A stretch of 37,656 bases of DNA from Candidatus Uhrbacteria bacterium CG_4_10_14_3_um_filter_41_21 (lineage in GTDB: Bacteria > Patescibacteriota > Patescibacteriia > UBA9934): contig PFJC01000035.1 of assembly GCA_002782865.1 (NCBI GenBank), positions 1 to 37,656 on the forward strand, written 5' to 3'. Shown piece by piece: positions 1 through 9,532 of the stretch; the first letter of the stretch is position 1; each line of letters opens with the position of its first letter. The notes under the pieces were generated by a model that was given only the letters and a program-made list of their open reading frames with translations, was not told where the DNA came from and searched no databases. The position numbers and the translations under genes were made by a program.

Positions 1-20
1 TTATGATACGCTCATCTATG

Positions 21-77
21 TGTGGCATAGGCATTTAGTCATGAGTTAGCAGTAACTACATGATAGCCTATGTCGCA
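21..77. terminator. Hairpin downstream of SBP gene (TGTGGCATAGGC ... GCCTATGTCGCA)
   Basis: 12-bp stem with two G-U/wobble positions, 33-nt loop, followed by TTTTTAATT; terminator function uncertain. Confidence 0.35.
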
Positions 78-80
78 TTT

Positions 81-2096
81 TTAATTAGAATATAACGCTG
101 CCGGGTCAATCTCTTCAATGACCTCTGCCTCATCAATCACTTCTGTTTCTTCATCTTTTCCGAAAACTTTTCTAGTCTTAATATGCCACTCGTTTATGCG
201 GCTAAATCTGTCTGCCGGGGAAACCATTTGTTCAATTGTAACGCCTTTGATTTTGCTAGCTGTTACATAAACATAATAAGGCTGATACAAGAAAATAGCT
301 GGGATTTCTTCAGCAACAATGTTTTGTAATTCTTGGTAAGCTTTTGTTCTTTTTTCAATGTCTTGTGTTGTTCTTCCGGCTTCAATATAGTCGTCGGCTT
401 CACTGTTTGCAAACTGTGATAAATTAAGGCCAGGATAATCGCTTTGTGAAGAATGCCAGAAAGCGTATGGATCAGTGTCTATTCCGTAAAGTTCACCTGA
501 GAGCAAAATATCGTAATTTCTGTTTTTCAAAATATCACTCTGTAGAGTTGTAACACTAACAATATTTATATTTGCAAGTACGCCTAATTCTAGCCACTGT
601 GCTTTTATTTCTTCCGCCGTCTGAACTAGTTCAGCTGAATCAACAGTGACAATTTCAAGCTCCAATGTTTTGCCATCTTTTGTTCTAATCAATGACATTT
701 CTGCCTCCTCAGCCGTATCTGTTGAGTCTTCGATATTATCAGTTGTTTCAGTTTCTGATGTGTTTGTTGTTTCTTCTTCAACTACCTTTACTTTTTCATC
801 GGTGGTATTGCTTATTGTCCAGCCTGCGTCATTAAGCAATGCTTTAGCTGCTTCAAGGTCATAACCATATTTTGTTACATCTGGATTTTCACCCAGCATT
901 CCTGGAAGAATAAAAGTATCAATAGCTAGTCCGTGACCAAGCAGAATATTGTCAATAATCTGATTTTTATTTGTACCAGTCGCAAGCGCTCGGCGAACAT
1001 CGTTATCGGCCAATATTGAATTATTGTCCTCATTTATAAATAAAGCAGTATATTGATGCATTTGTGGAAAATACATCTTAAAACTACTGTCTTTTTTAAA
1101 CAACTCAAGGTTGTTTATTGGTACATAACTAAGACCTTCAATATTATGATTATTAAGCGCGTCAACACCAGAAGCAAGATCAGAATAAAATTTGAAAGTT
1201 AGTTTTTCAATATATGCGGCCCCACCGTAGAAGTTTGGATTTCTTACTAATTCGTAGTTTCTTAAGTTTCCATTGGAATCTCGAACTAATTTTTCGAAAA
1301 TATACGGCCCGGAACCAATCGGTTTTTTATCGAGTTCAGCTAAAGAAGCGTTAAATGGAGCAATTTCTTGCCAAAGATGAGATGGTAAGATTCCAACAGT
1401 CAGGAACGAAAGAAAAGGCGTAAATTCTTCCTGAAGTGTAAAGCTGACTGTTCGGTCGTTGACCTGTTCGACAGTAACATTAGTAAAACTAACTGCAAGC
1501 GGACTGCGGTAGTCTGGATTTTGAATGGCGTTTATCGTGAATATGATGTCATCTGCTAAAACTTTTTCGCCGTCGTGCCATATCGCGTTATCCCGGATAA
1601 CAAAAGTGTAAGTTTTTCCATCTTCGGAAATTGTATATGACTCGGCTAAGTCGGGCACAAGACCGTTGGCGGTATCGTATTTCATCAAGCCACTGTAAAT
1701 AAGTCTGGTCAAATCAGTATCAACATCGCTTGTTAAAGAATAGAGAGGATTTATAAGTTGAGGCGCACCAACCAGCCCTTCTGTATATTCACCTCCAACA
1801 GCTGGAACAACTAATCTTTGTGAATTTAAAAATTCGCGTCCAAGTAAAATTCCTGTGATTACAATTATTACAAAAGCAATTGAAGCAATCTGTTTTTCTT
1901 TTTTAGAAAGTAACTGGGGAAAATATTTAATTTGTGACTTTGTAGGTAGGCCCTGTCTTTTACGAGCTGAGACTACTTGCTGCAGGGCAAGATTTGGGTC
2001 AGCCTTTTTTGCTCCGTCTGATTTGCGAAAAATATTGCGCACAGATGTGTACCAGCGCTTTGATTTGTTGAGCAAGTTTTTGGGAAAGTTAGTCAT
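81..2096 (-). CDS. ABC transporter substrate-binding protein, family 5 (peptide/oligopeptide-binding)
   Basis: ORF 671 aa; N-terminal TM; motifs YDTANGLVPDLAESYTISEDGKTYTFVIRDNAIWHDGEKVLADDIIFT typical of SBP_bac_5. Confidence 0.92.
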   Translation of the reverse strand: MTNFPKNLLNKSKRWYTSVRNIFRKSDGAKKADPNLALQQVVSARKRQGLPTKSQIKYFPQLLSKKEKQIASIAFVIIVITGILLGREFLNSQRLVVPAVGGEYTEGLVGAPQLINPLYSLTSDVDTDLTRLIYSGLMKYDTANGLVPDLAESYTISEDGKTYTFVIRDNAIWHDGEKVLADDIIFTINAIQNPDYRSPLAVSFTNVTVEQVNDRTVSFTLQEEFTPFLSFLTVGILPSHLWQEIAPFNASLAELDKKPIGSGPYIFEKLVRDSNGNLRNYELVRNPNFYGGAAYIEKLTFKFYSDLASGVDALNNHNIEGLSYVPINNLELFKKDSSFKMYFPQMHQYTALFINEDNNSILADNDVRRALATGTNKNQIIDNILLGHGLAIDTFILPGMLGENPDVTKYGYDLEAAKALLNDAGWTISNTTDEKVKVVEEETTNTSETETTDNIEDSTDTAEEAEMSLIRTKDGKTLELEIVTVDSAELVQTAEEIKAQWLELGVLANINIVSVTTLQSDILKNRNYDILLSGELYGIDTDPYAFWHSSQSDYPGLNLSQFANSEADDYIEAGRTTQDIEKRTKAYQELQNIVAEEIPAIFLYQPYYVYVTASKIKGVTIEQMVSPADRFSRINEWHIKTRKVFGKDEETEVIDEAEVIEEIDPAALYSN

Positions 2097-2306
2097 TTAT
2101 GACAAAACATTTGCCAAGGCAACTCCAAGAAAGAGAATGGCAAGAACAATTGTAGCTGTGTAAAGCTTTTTTTCTGCTCCGCGCTTGGTTCTGTAAACCC
2201 CACCTTCTCCTCCAAAAACACCACCAAGACCGGCGCCTTGCGCCTGAATTAGAACGGCGCCTGTTAATAGTAGTGCGAGAACAAGTTGAATAATGTTTAA
2301 AATCAT
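2097..2306 (-). CDS. secG: Preprotein translocase subunit SecG
   Basis: 69 aa, two TM segments, GAGLGGVFGGEGGVYRTKRGAEKKLYTATIVLAILF. Confidence 0.9.
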   Translation of the reverse strand: MILNIIQLVLALLLTGAVLIQAQGAGLGGVFGGEGGVYRTKRGAEKKLYTATIVLAILFLGVALANVLS

Positions 2307-2363
2307 ATCGTCGAAATCCTAGCAGAATTACAGTTTTACGTCAATCACAGTATAACATAGTTT

Positions 2364-2391
2364 GTAGGAGGTAGGGAGGTAGGAAGTAGGG
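2364..2391. repeat. Short degenerate tandem repeat GTAGGAG/GTAGGGAG/GTAGGAA/GTAGGG
   Basis: Seen directly in the intergenic region before the pilin-like gene. Confidence 0.7.
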
Positions 2392-2417
2392 TTAATTTTT
2401 GCTATTATGGAACCAAT

Positions 2418-3977
2418 ATGAAATCAAAATTTTTAATAATCTTCTTTACTCTTTTAATTTCATTTGGATCATTTGGTTTTGTCCAAGCCGAGACCTGTGA
2501 ATGTTTTTGCAAATCAACTGCTGGCGCAGTTTTGCAGGGAAGTAGTTTTAGCGATTCCAATACTTGTCGGGAAACTTGTGGTGTTGGCAATTATTTGGGT
2601 TGTTACACAGAGGCTCAGAAATCGAGTAAGCCTGATAGCAACTCATTATGTTATTCGCAGTATGAATGCGAAAATGACACAACTGAAATTGACGGTGTGG
2701 AGGTGGCGTCAGAGTGGGGCGGGCAGGAGAGTGTTTGTCTAAGTGGTGAGGGCTATTGTTACAGCGCAGGTCAATCTGTTGCTTTGGCGGTTTCGATTTT
2801 AAATCCGAGTGACTCTACAGCTCCAATTACTGAAATTGATAGTTTGCCTGAATATATTAATGTTGCTTATAATTTTTTGATTCCGGCTGGGTCGCTTTTG
2901 GCAATTGTGATGATTATGATTGGCGGTCTGCAATATATGTTAGCCAGGGGGGACTCGGGAAAGCTTAGCAATGCTAAAACAAGAATTCAAAATGCTGCGG
3001 TTGGAATGGTTCTTCTGCTTTGTGCGGTTACTATTGCCCAATTTATTGATCCAAGTTTTACAGAACTAGGCAGATTGCAACCGCCCAAGGTTAGAACAGT
3101 TACTTTTATCGATCCTAACTCTTCTTGTGAGACACTTGAGATTATTGGCATGACAGTTGTAGTTGAGTCGGGCGGAACTAAAGAATGCGGTTTTAAAGGA
3201 ACTGTAACAGATCTTGGTGATCAAACTGATACAACTTTCTCAGTCGGTGATACTTGTGAATATCACGGCTGTGAAGATACAAAAGAGCAGTGCGTTCGTT
3301 CAGCTTCTGAAGAAAGCGGTTACGCCTGTGCTAGTTGTTCTCAGTGGGATGCGGCTGGATTGGATGCCAGTGCTTCTAATTGTCATAATTTGGAGCATGT
3401 TCCCGAAGGAGACGAGGACAAGAATAATATTTATTATTGTGAATATTGGGAAACGGGTTACTTAGATCTTTCATTTGATCAATGTGTAGAGTTGGTTTAT
3501 CCAGGTGGAAATTTTTCAGTAGAAGATTATTTAGATTGTGATGTGCTTGGATCTGATTATGATTATTCTTGTCGAGGTTATGATGAGGTTTGGTCATTTG
3601 CTTTGTCGCTTGATGACGAGCTTCTAAATGAACTTGATGACATCGACGGCACAAATGATGATTTTCCACTTTTGCAAACTGTTTGCAAAGAAGATCCGTG
3701 TGGTTTTGCGCCACCAGGCGAAAAGTGTGAAGTTTGGATACCGAGTCAAATGGAAGGTGCGGTTGACGCCTGTGATGTTGGGCTTGGTCCGCTTATTCCA
3801 TATTGCGAAGACGTGATGACTGAGATTGAGCGAACTGACTGTATAAACTCAGGCTACATTAGAAATCTTGAAGAAAAAATTAAAGAAGGTCAAAGCGGCG
3901 GTGATCCTTCTAGTGTTCCGGATCCGGTTTGTAGAGATAAGGCTGGCGATGAAATTGATTGCATGATCACAATTTAA
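2418..3977 (+). CDS. Secreted Cys-rich protein with TrbC/VirB2-type pilin-like two-TM region
   Basis: Signal peptide; YNFLIPAGSLLAIVMIMIGGLQYMLARGDSGKLSNAKTRIQNAAVGMVLLLCAVTIAQFIDP; many Cys in flanking regions. Confidence 0.75.
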   Translation: MKSKFLIIFFTLLISFGSFGFVQAETCECFCKSTAGAVLQGSSFSDSNTCRETCGVGNYLGCYTEAQKSSKPDSNSLCYSQYECENDTTEIDGVEVASEWGGQESVCLSGEGYCYSAGQSVALAVSILNPSDSTAPITEIDSLPEYINVAYNFLIPAGSLLAIVMIMIGGLQYMLARGDSGKLSNAKTRIQNAAVGMVLLLCAVTIAQFIDPSFTELGRLQPPKVRTVTFIDPNSSCETLEIIGMTVVVESGGTKECGFKGTVTDLGDQTDTTFSVGDTCEYHGCEDTKEQCVRSASEESGYACASCSQWDAAGLDASASNCHNLEHVPEGDEDKNNIYYCEYWETGYLDLSFDQCVELVYPGGNFSVEDYLDCDVLGSDYDYSCRGYDEVWSFALSLDDELLNELDDIDGTNDDFPLLQTVCKEDPCGFAPPGEKCEVWIPSQMEGAVDACDVGLGPLIPYCEDVMTEIERTDCINSGYIRNLEEKIKEGQSGGDPSSVPDPVCRDKAGDEIDCMITI

Positions 3978-4048
3978 ACCTATTACTATTGTCAGAATTA
4001 AGATTACATGTTATGCTCGCAGACGCTTAATTTTGATAAACAAAAACT

Positions 4049-6910
4049 GTGAATCAAGAAAAACTTTCAATCCGCGGAGCGCGGGTTCATAACCTAAAAA
4101 ACATTAACCTGGATATCCCAAAGAACAAGCTTGTTGTGTTTACCGGGCTATCTGGATCAGGGAAATCATCTCTGGCATTTGATACTATTTATGCCGAGGG
4201 TCAGAGAAGATACATGGAATCACTTTCAAGTTACGCAAAACAATTTTTGGAATTACAAGATAAGCCTGATGTTGATGAAATCGTCGGCTTGTCTCCAACG
4301 ATTGCGATTGATCAAAAATCATCCTCGCACAATCCACGGTCAACCGTTGGAACTGTTACGGAAATTTATGATTACCTGCGCGTTTTATATGCTCGCGTTG
4401 GTCAACCACACGATCCAAAGACAGGTAAGTTAATTGAAGAAAAAACCACCGATGATATTTCAGCGGAAATTACAGGAGCTATCCGAAAAGGCGAGGTCCT
4501 GCTTTTTATTCCAATGGTCAAGAATCAAAAAGGGGAACATCAGCAGGTTTTAGTAGCAGCTGGTAACGCCGGTTTTAAGGAAGTTCGCTTTGATGGTTTG
4601 ATAATGGATTTAGAAGAAGCCATTGACATGAAGAAACAAAAAACAAAAGAACACGATATTGAAATTTTGGCAGAAAGATTTGAGGCTGGAAAAGATGTTC
4701 CAAAAGAAAGAATGCAAGTTATTTTAGACAGAGCGCTCGACTTGGGAAACGGTGAACTTTTAATGTATCGAGATGACACGGGTGACGAAGAAAATTTAAT
4801 TGTCGGATATGATTTACCGGGAGGGCTCAGGATTCCAAAACCAGAGCCGCGTTTGTTTTCTTTTAATTCACCTTATGGCGCTTGTCCTGAATGTACCGGT
4901 CTTGGTATTAAGTTAGTGCTTGAACCTGACCTTGTTATTCCAAACACTAGACTGACAATCGATCAAGGGGCAGTTAAACCTTGGAGCAGAATTGCTGGAA
5001 ATCAAAATGGCTATATGGCGATTTTGGACGCAGTTTCAAAAAAGAAAAAAATTAGTCTTTCAACACCGATTGAAAAATTATCAAAGCCGATTTATGAGAT
5101 GCTCATGAATGGTACTGGTGAAGAAAAATATGAAGTAAACGGCCAGGAAGTCGATTTTCCAGGAATACTCGGAATGCTTGAAAGAAAATATAGGGAAACT
5201 TCCAGTGAATATGTGCGCAAAGAGCTTGAGACTTATATGCGCTCAATGGTTTGCTCAGACTGTGGCGGAATGCGATTGAGAAAAGAGGTTCTGCTTTTCA
5301 CTATTGGTGGCAAAACAATCGCCGATGTTGTTTCAAGACCGATAGAAGATATTTCAAACTTTTTTGATGAGGTGCTTGTTGGATTAAATGGAAAGAATAA
5401 TAAATTCGTACGGGCGTATGGCAATACGCCCGTACACAGCGCAGAGCGTCAAGTTATAGAGCGAGTGGCAAAAGAAGTTAAAATCCGCGTCAATCATTTG
5501 CTCGAAGTTGGCCTTGGATATTTAACACTAGACCGTAGTGCCATGACACTTTCGGGCGGAGAGTCTCAACGCGTCAGACTTGCGACTCAGCTTGGGGCGG
5601 CGCTTTCCGGAGTTATCTATGTTTTAGACGAGCCATCAATTGGACTTCATCCACGCGACAACGCTCATTTAATAAAAACAATGAAGAATTTACGCGACTT
5701 GGGCAACTCGGTGATTGTGGTTGAGCATGACGAAGAAATGATCCGCGCCGCTGACTATGTTTTTGATGTTGGGCCTGGAGCAGGAGAATACGGCGGACGA
5801 ATTGTGGCCGAGGGCACACCAAAGCAATTAGAAAAAGATAAAAATTCTTTAACTGGTGAATATCTAAGCGGTAAGAAAAAAATCAAAAATCCAAAAAGCT
5901 ACAGAAAAGGCAATGGTAAAAAGATTTCCATTATTGGTGCCTCAGAAAACAATTTGCAGAATGTTAATTTGGATATTCCACTTGGCCAGTTGGTTTGTGT
6001 AACTGGAGTTTCCGGTTCTGGAAAATCAACTCTTATTTTAGAGATTTTAGGCAAGGCTCTTGCTAAACATTTTTACCGCGCCAAAGCTTACCCCGGTGCT
6101 CATAAGCAGATTAAGGGTTTAAAGAGTATTGATAAAGTTGTAACGGTTGACCAATCCCCGATTGGTCGAACACCTCGTTCTAATCCGGCTACTTACACTG
6201 GCGTTTTTACAGCTATTCGTGATTTGTTTACTGAAGTCCAGGAAGCAAAGCTACGCGGATATGATGCTGGAAAATTCAGCTTCAATGTAAAAGGAGGTGG
6301 GCGTTGTGAGAATTGTTCCGGTGATGGTCAGATTAGAATCGAGATGCAATTTATGCCCGATGTTTATGTCGATTGTCCGGAGTGTGCTGGTAGGCGTTAT
6401 GTGCCAGAGGTGCTTGAAATTCATTACCGACACAAAAATATTGCTGATGTTTTGGATATGACAGTAGATGAAGCTAGACGATTTTTTGCTGACAGATCGA
6501 ACATTTATGAAAAATTAAATGTACTTCACGAAGTCGGGCTTGGTTATGTTAAACTTGGTCAGTCAGCAACAACGCTCTCTGGTGGAGAAGCTCAACGCGT
6601 CAAACTTTCCACCGAGCTTTCACGCCGAGCAACTGGAAAAACTTTGTATATTTTAGACGAGCCAACAACCGGACTTCATTTTGAAGATACCGGAAAGCTA
6701 CTTGAAGTTTTGCACGCGTTGGTTGATAAGGGAAATTCGATTTTAGTAATCGAACACAACCCGGATGTTATGAGGCTGTCAGATTGGATTATTGATATGG
6801 GACCGGAAGGCGGAATAAAGGGTGGTTTGGTGATTGGCGAAGGAACGCCAAAAGATATTGCAAAAAAGAATAGTCACACTGGGAGAGCGATTAAAGAGGC
6901 GATGAAATAG
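4049..6910 (+). CDS. uvrA: Excinuclease ABC subunit UvrA
   Basis: 953 aa, GTG start; two ABC ATPase cassettes, LSGGE signatures, Zn-finger CPECTGLG and CENCSGDG. Confidence 0.97.
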   Translation: MNQEKLSIRGARVHNLKNINLDIPKNKLVVFTGLSGSGKSSLAFDTIYAEGQRRYMESLSSYAKQFLELQDKPDVDEIVGLSPTIAIDQKSSSHNPRSTVGTVTEIYDYLRVLYARVGQPHDPKTGKLIEEKTTDDISAEITGAIRKGEVLLFIPMVKNQKGEHQQVLVAAGNAGFKEVRFDGLIMDLEEAIDMKKQKTKEHDIEILAERFEAGKDVPKERMQVILDRALDLGNGELLMYRDDTGDEENLIVGYDLPGGLRIPKPEPRLFSFNSPYGACPECTGLGIKLVLEPDLVIPNTRLTIDQGAVKPWSRIAGNQNGYMAILDAVSKKKKISLSTPIEKLSKPIYEMLMNGTGEEKYEVNGQEVDFPGILGMLERKYRETSSEYVRKELETYMRSMVCSDCGGMRLRKEVLLFTIGGKTIADVVSRPIEDISNFFDEVLVGLNGKNNKFVRAYGNTPVHSAERQVIERVAKEVKIRVNHLLEVGLGYLTLDRSAMTLSGGESQRVRLATQLGAALSGVIYVLDEPSIGLHPRDNAHLIKTMKNLRDLGNSVIVVEHDEEMIRAADYVFDVGPGAGEYGGRIVAEGTPKQLEKDKNSLTGEYLSGKKKIKNPKSYRKGNGKKISIIGASENNLQNVNLDIPLGQLVCVTGVSGSGKSTLILEILGKALAKHFYRAKAYPGAHKQIKGLKSIDKVVTVDQSPIGRTPRSNPATYTGVFTAIRDLFTEVQEAKLRGYDAGKFSFNVKGGGRCENCSGDGQIRIEMQFMPDVYVDCPECAGRRYVPEVLEIHYRHKNIADVLDMTVDEARRFFADRSNIYEKLNVLHEVGLGYVKLGQSATTLSGGEAQRVKLSTELSRRATGKTLYILDEPTTGLHFEDTGKLLEVLHALVDKGNSILVIEHNPDVMRLSDWIIDMGPEGGIKGGLVIGEGTPKDIAKKNSHTGRAIKEAMK
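5408..5435. repeat. Perfect palindrome inside uvrA: GTACGGGCGTAT-GGCA-ATACGCCCGTAC
   Basis: 12-bp perfect inverted repeat, 4-nt loop, in frame, encoding (F)VRAYGNTPV. Confidence 0.85.
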
Positions 6911-6911
6911 T

Positions 6912-7037
6912 AAAAAACCTGCGTATACAAAATATATCCTTGCTGGGCATTTTGGGCAATCGAAAAGCATAATAAGGTGTTTTCGATTGTCAAAATGCTA
7001 ATCCAGCTTCGAAATATTTTGTATACACAGGTTTTTA
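6912..7037. repeat. ~125-nt imperfect inverted repeat between convergent uvrA and rplS
   Basis: AAAACCTGCGTATACAAAATAT...GCTGGG..CATTTTGGGCAATCGAAAAGCA matches the reverse complement of the 3' half (AAAACCTGTGTATACAAAATAT...GCTGGATTAGCATTTTGACAATCGAAAACA). Confidence 0.85.
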
Positions 7038-7055
7038 GGGAGGAGAGAGGGGCGT

Positions 7056-7087
7056 ATCAAAAGAGACCCTTGCAGGTCTCTTTTGAT
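7056..7087. terminator. Bidirectional terminator-like hairpin ATCAAAAGAGACC-CTTGCA-GGTCTCTTTTGAT
   Basis: 13-bp perfect stem between convergent genes uvrA and rplS, A/T runs in the arms. Confidence 0.8.
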
Positions 7088-7111
7088 TCTAGATTCTAAA
7101 TTCCAGATTTT

Positions 7112-7606
7112 TTATTTTGTTTCTTTTACTTCTTTGATCTCTTTTAACTTTCGTTTAAAGTCTCCTTTGAGATATCCGAGTTTGGCTCGGCGGACTCGGA
7201 ATTGTTTTACAACTTCTATTTTTTCAATCTTTGGAGATGATAGTGGAAAAATCTTTTCAACCATCCAACCTTTTGAATCTTTTCTAATTCTCATTGTTCG
7301 TGAAATACCAGCTCCTTGAATTCCCATTATGATTCCTTGGAAAACCTGGACTCGTTCACGCTCGCCCTTGGCTGTTTGGTCGATAATCTTTTCATGAACA
7401 CGAACCACCATTCCTGGGCGAAGCTGCGTATAAGGCATTACTTCAATTTGAGATTCATCGATTTCTTCTTCAGGAGTTTCGGTCGCTACTTTACCTGCTA
7501 CTTTTTCTTCGGGAACATCGATGATTTCTGCAGGGACTTCTTCTGTTGATTGATCTCCGGCCTCTGGACTCTGGCCACTAGTCTCTTTTGTTTCTTCGTC
7601 TATCAT
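7112..7606 (-). CDS. rplS: Ribosomal protein L19 with acidic N-terminal extension
   Basis: RPGMVVRVHEKI...ERERVQVFQGIIMGIQGAGISRTMRIRKDSKGWMVEKIFPLSSPKIEKIEVVKQFRVRRAKLGYL. Confidence 0.95.
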   Translation of the reverse strand: MIDEETKETSGQSPEAGDQSTEEVPAEIIDVPEEKVAGKVATETPEEEIDESQIEVMPYTQLRPGMVVRVHEKIIDQTAKGERERVQVFQGIIMGIQGAGISRTMRIRKDSKGWMVEKIFPLSSPKIEKIEVVKQFRVRRAKLGYLKGDFKRKLKEIKEVKETK

Positions 7607-7687
7607 ATAAATTTAGTTATTTGCGCCAGAGGAGGGGTTGAAGGGCCCTTCATTCACGAGTTTTTAATTCGGCGAAAGTGTAGCGTT

Positions 7688-8287
7688 CTACTGGTTTTTT
7701 GTCAAGAAATCAGCTATCTCTCGCACTGTTTTTTCAAAAACCTGTTTGATACTAAGTCCGGAAGTGTCGATTATGATATTAAAATTTTCTGGGCTATAGG
7801 CGCTAATTCCATAATAGTTGCTATAGCGTTTTTCTTCTGACTCACGGCGAGTAATATTAGCCTGCGCTAACTCGTCGATTGAAGAGTATTTATCGCGCTG
7901 GTCATTTTTGTCGTTCCAAATTCGAGTAGCTGCTGCTTGTGGATCAACGCCTAAAAAGATTTTTATTTTAGGATCAATCGCGAAATGCCAAGCAACTCGG
8001 CCTTCAAAAATGCCTCTCTCAAGTTCTTTTGATTTTTCATGTTGTAAAGAGTCCATGTATTTATCAATTGTGTCGTCAGACTCTTGAAGTTTACTAAACT
8101 CATCTAGTGTAAGACCACGCTTTGCTGCCTCTTCACGCATGAATTGACCAATGTAGATTCGAGGTAAATCCAATTCTTGTGCCAACTGTTTGGCAAAAGT
8201 AGATTTTCCAGAACCAATATCACCACTAATGGTAATTCTAAGTGGGGAAGTTGATTTGAGTTTTTTGAGGGCGTCTTGGAAAGTCAT
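7688..8287 (-). CDS. Cytidylate-kinase-like P-loop kinase
   Basis: ITISGDIGSGKSTFAKQLAQELDLPRIYIGQFMREEAAKRGLTLDEF; P-loop; RITRRESEEKRY-like Arg-rich segment. Confidence 0.75.
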   Translation of the reverse strand: MTFQDALKKLKSTSPLRITISGDIGSGKSTFAKQLAQELDLPRIYIGQFMREEAAKRGLTLDEFSKLQESDDTIDKYMDSLQHEKSKELERGIFEGRVAWHFAIDPKIKIFLGVDPQAAATRIWNDKNDQRDKYSSIDELAQANITRRESEEKRYSNYYGISAYSPENFNIIIDTSGLSIKQVFEKTVREIADFLTKNQ

Positions 8288-8320
8288 AGACTATTATAGG
8301 TCGTATTGGTCTTATATGAT

Positions 8321-9232
8321 CTATAGCTTTGGAATTTCCTCCAAAACTTGTTTTAATTCATTAGGGAGCGGTGCTTCAAAAGTTTTTGTTTCTCCATTTG
8401 GTAACTCAATTGTTAGCGCGCGAGCGTGTAAAAAGATTCTACCAATGTCGCGTGGCTTTACGCCTTTTTGACGGTAAAGCGTATCACCAACAACAGGATG
8501 TTCTAGCGCAAACATATGAGCGCGGATCTGGTGAGTTCGTCCGGTTTCAATTTTTATATCAAGTAGTGTGTGATGTGGAAATTTCTCAACGACATCGTAA
8601 TGTGTAATTGCTGGCTTTCCACCTTGCGAGGTCGGCTTAGCCGCCATTCGGCCAGTTGTTTTTGAGCGCTCAATTGTAAAATCGATTGTACCGTGTGCGT
8701 CTGGCATATGACCTTGAACTAAAACTGTGTAGTGCTTTTCAACTGTGCGTGATTGAAATTTATCTTTTAAAAATTCAAATGCTTTTTGATTTTTAGCAAT
8801 AATCATTATTCCCGAGGCTGCTTTGTCGAGTCGATGCACAAGCCCAGCTCGTTCTGCCCGGTCGCCTACTTTGGCGATTTTTTTTTCATGTTTAATTAGG
8901 GCATCAACCAAGGTTGGTTCAGTATTTGTTTCAGTATCATGCACGATCACTCCAGCCGGTTTGTTTATCACTATCACATTTTTATCTTCGTATATGATAT
9001 CAAGCGGCGCTGGTTTGCTTTTTGATTTTTTAACCACTTCAGTTATTTTTGGATCGTAAAAAACTTTGTTTTTATCTGAAACGAGTTGATGGGCAATGGC
9101 TTTGGAGTCATCAACGAAGATTTGTTCATTTTTAATGGCTCGTTGAATTTTAGTCCGGCTTAACTCTAAATCGCGAGAAACGGCAACATCCAGTCGTTCC
9201 GGGTTTGTATTTGTCAGTTTTATTTGTTTCAT
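8321..9232 (-). CDS. RluA/RluD-family pseudouridine synthase (start trimmed to MKQIKL)
   Basis: AERAGLVHRLDKAASGIMIIAKNQ catalytic motif, S4-like N-terminus; in-track ORF extends upstream to 9298. Confidence 0.92.
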   Translation of the reverse strand: MKQIKLTNTNPERLDVAVSRDLELSRTKIQRAIKNEQIFVDDSKAIAHQLVSDKNKVFYDPKITEVVKKSKSKPAPLDIIYEDKNVIVINKPAGVIVHDTETNTEPTLVDALIKHEKKIAKVGDRAERAGLVHRLDKAASGIMIIAKNQKAFEFLKDKFQSRTVEKHYTVLVQGHMPDAHGTIDFTIERSKTTGRMAAKPTSQGGKPAITHYDVVEKFPHHTLLDIKIETGRTHQIRAHMFALEHPVVGDTLYRQKGVKPRDIGRIFLHARALTIELPNGETKTFEAPLPNELKQVLEEIPKL

Positions 9233-9376
9233 AGATTGGTCATTACAAAAATAGCGATCTTTCGTTTCTCGGGTCCTAGCTATTTCTTCACCGTACAATA
9301 TTAGTACGCCTCAGAAATGTTTATCCCGTTTAACGAAATCTCATCAATTTTTGTTAATGACCCCAGTATTACACGA

Positions 9377-9405
9377 TTGACAACAAGCGGTCAAAAGGGT
9401 ATTCT
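9377..9405 (+). promoter_or_regulatory. Sigma70-like promoter TTGACA-N17-TATTCT upstream of tRNA-Ile leader element
   Basis: -35 at 9377-9382, -10 at 9400-9405. Confidence 0.55.
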
Positions 9406-9432
9406 AGTGGTCGCTTGAGGTATACTGGCAAT

Positions 9433-9530
9433 ATGGGTGTGTAGCTTCCTCCTTCGCCCCTCGATAAGCTCGGGGCTACGGCGGACAGGCAGTTGGTCAA
9501 ATAACCAACTTTGCTACACATCAAGGTATT
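9433..9530 (+). repeat. tRNA-proximal foldback element, copy A (contains interrupted copy of the tRNA-Ile 5' end)
   Basis: ATGGGTGTGTAGCT-[TCCTCCTTCG..apex..CTACGGCGGACAGG]-CAGTTGG-TCAAATAA-CCAACTTTGCTACACA; shares CTTCCTCCTTCG, CTACGGCGGACARG, CAGTTGG and AATAACCAACTTYGC with copy B. Confidence 0.85.
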
Positions 9531-9532
9531 AT

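Noticed and set aside
646-864. 72-aa plus-strand ORF and similar ORFs antisense to the SBP gene (also 1855-2163)
   Set aside because: Antisense to a clearly coding gene, low-complexity Ser/Val composition, no start context.
3376-3714. 112-aa His/Gln/Asn-rich minus-strand ORF
   Set aside because: Antisense to the pilin-like gene; low complexity results from the Asp/Glu codons of the sense frame.
9433-9530. Interpretation of copy A as an integron attC site or a group I intron
   Set aside because: No RYYYAAC/GTTRRRY core pair framing the hairpin and no intron core; the tRNA downstream is intact, so it is not an interrupted gene.
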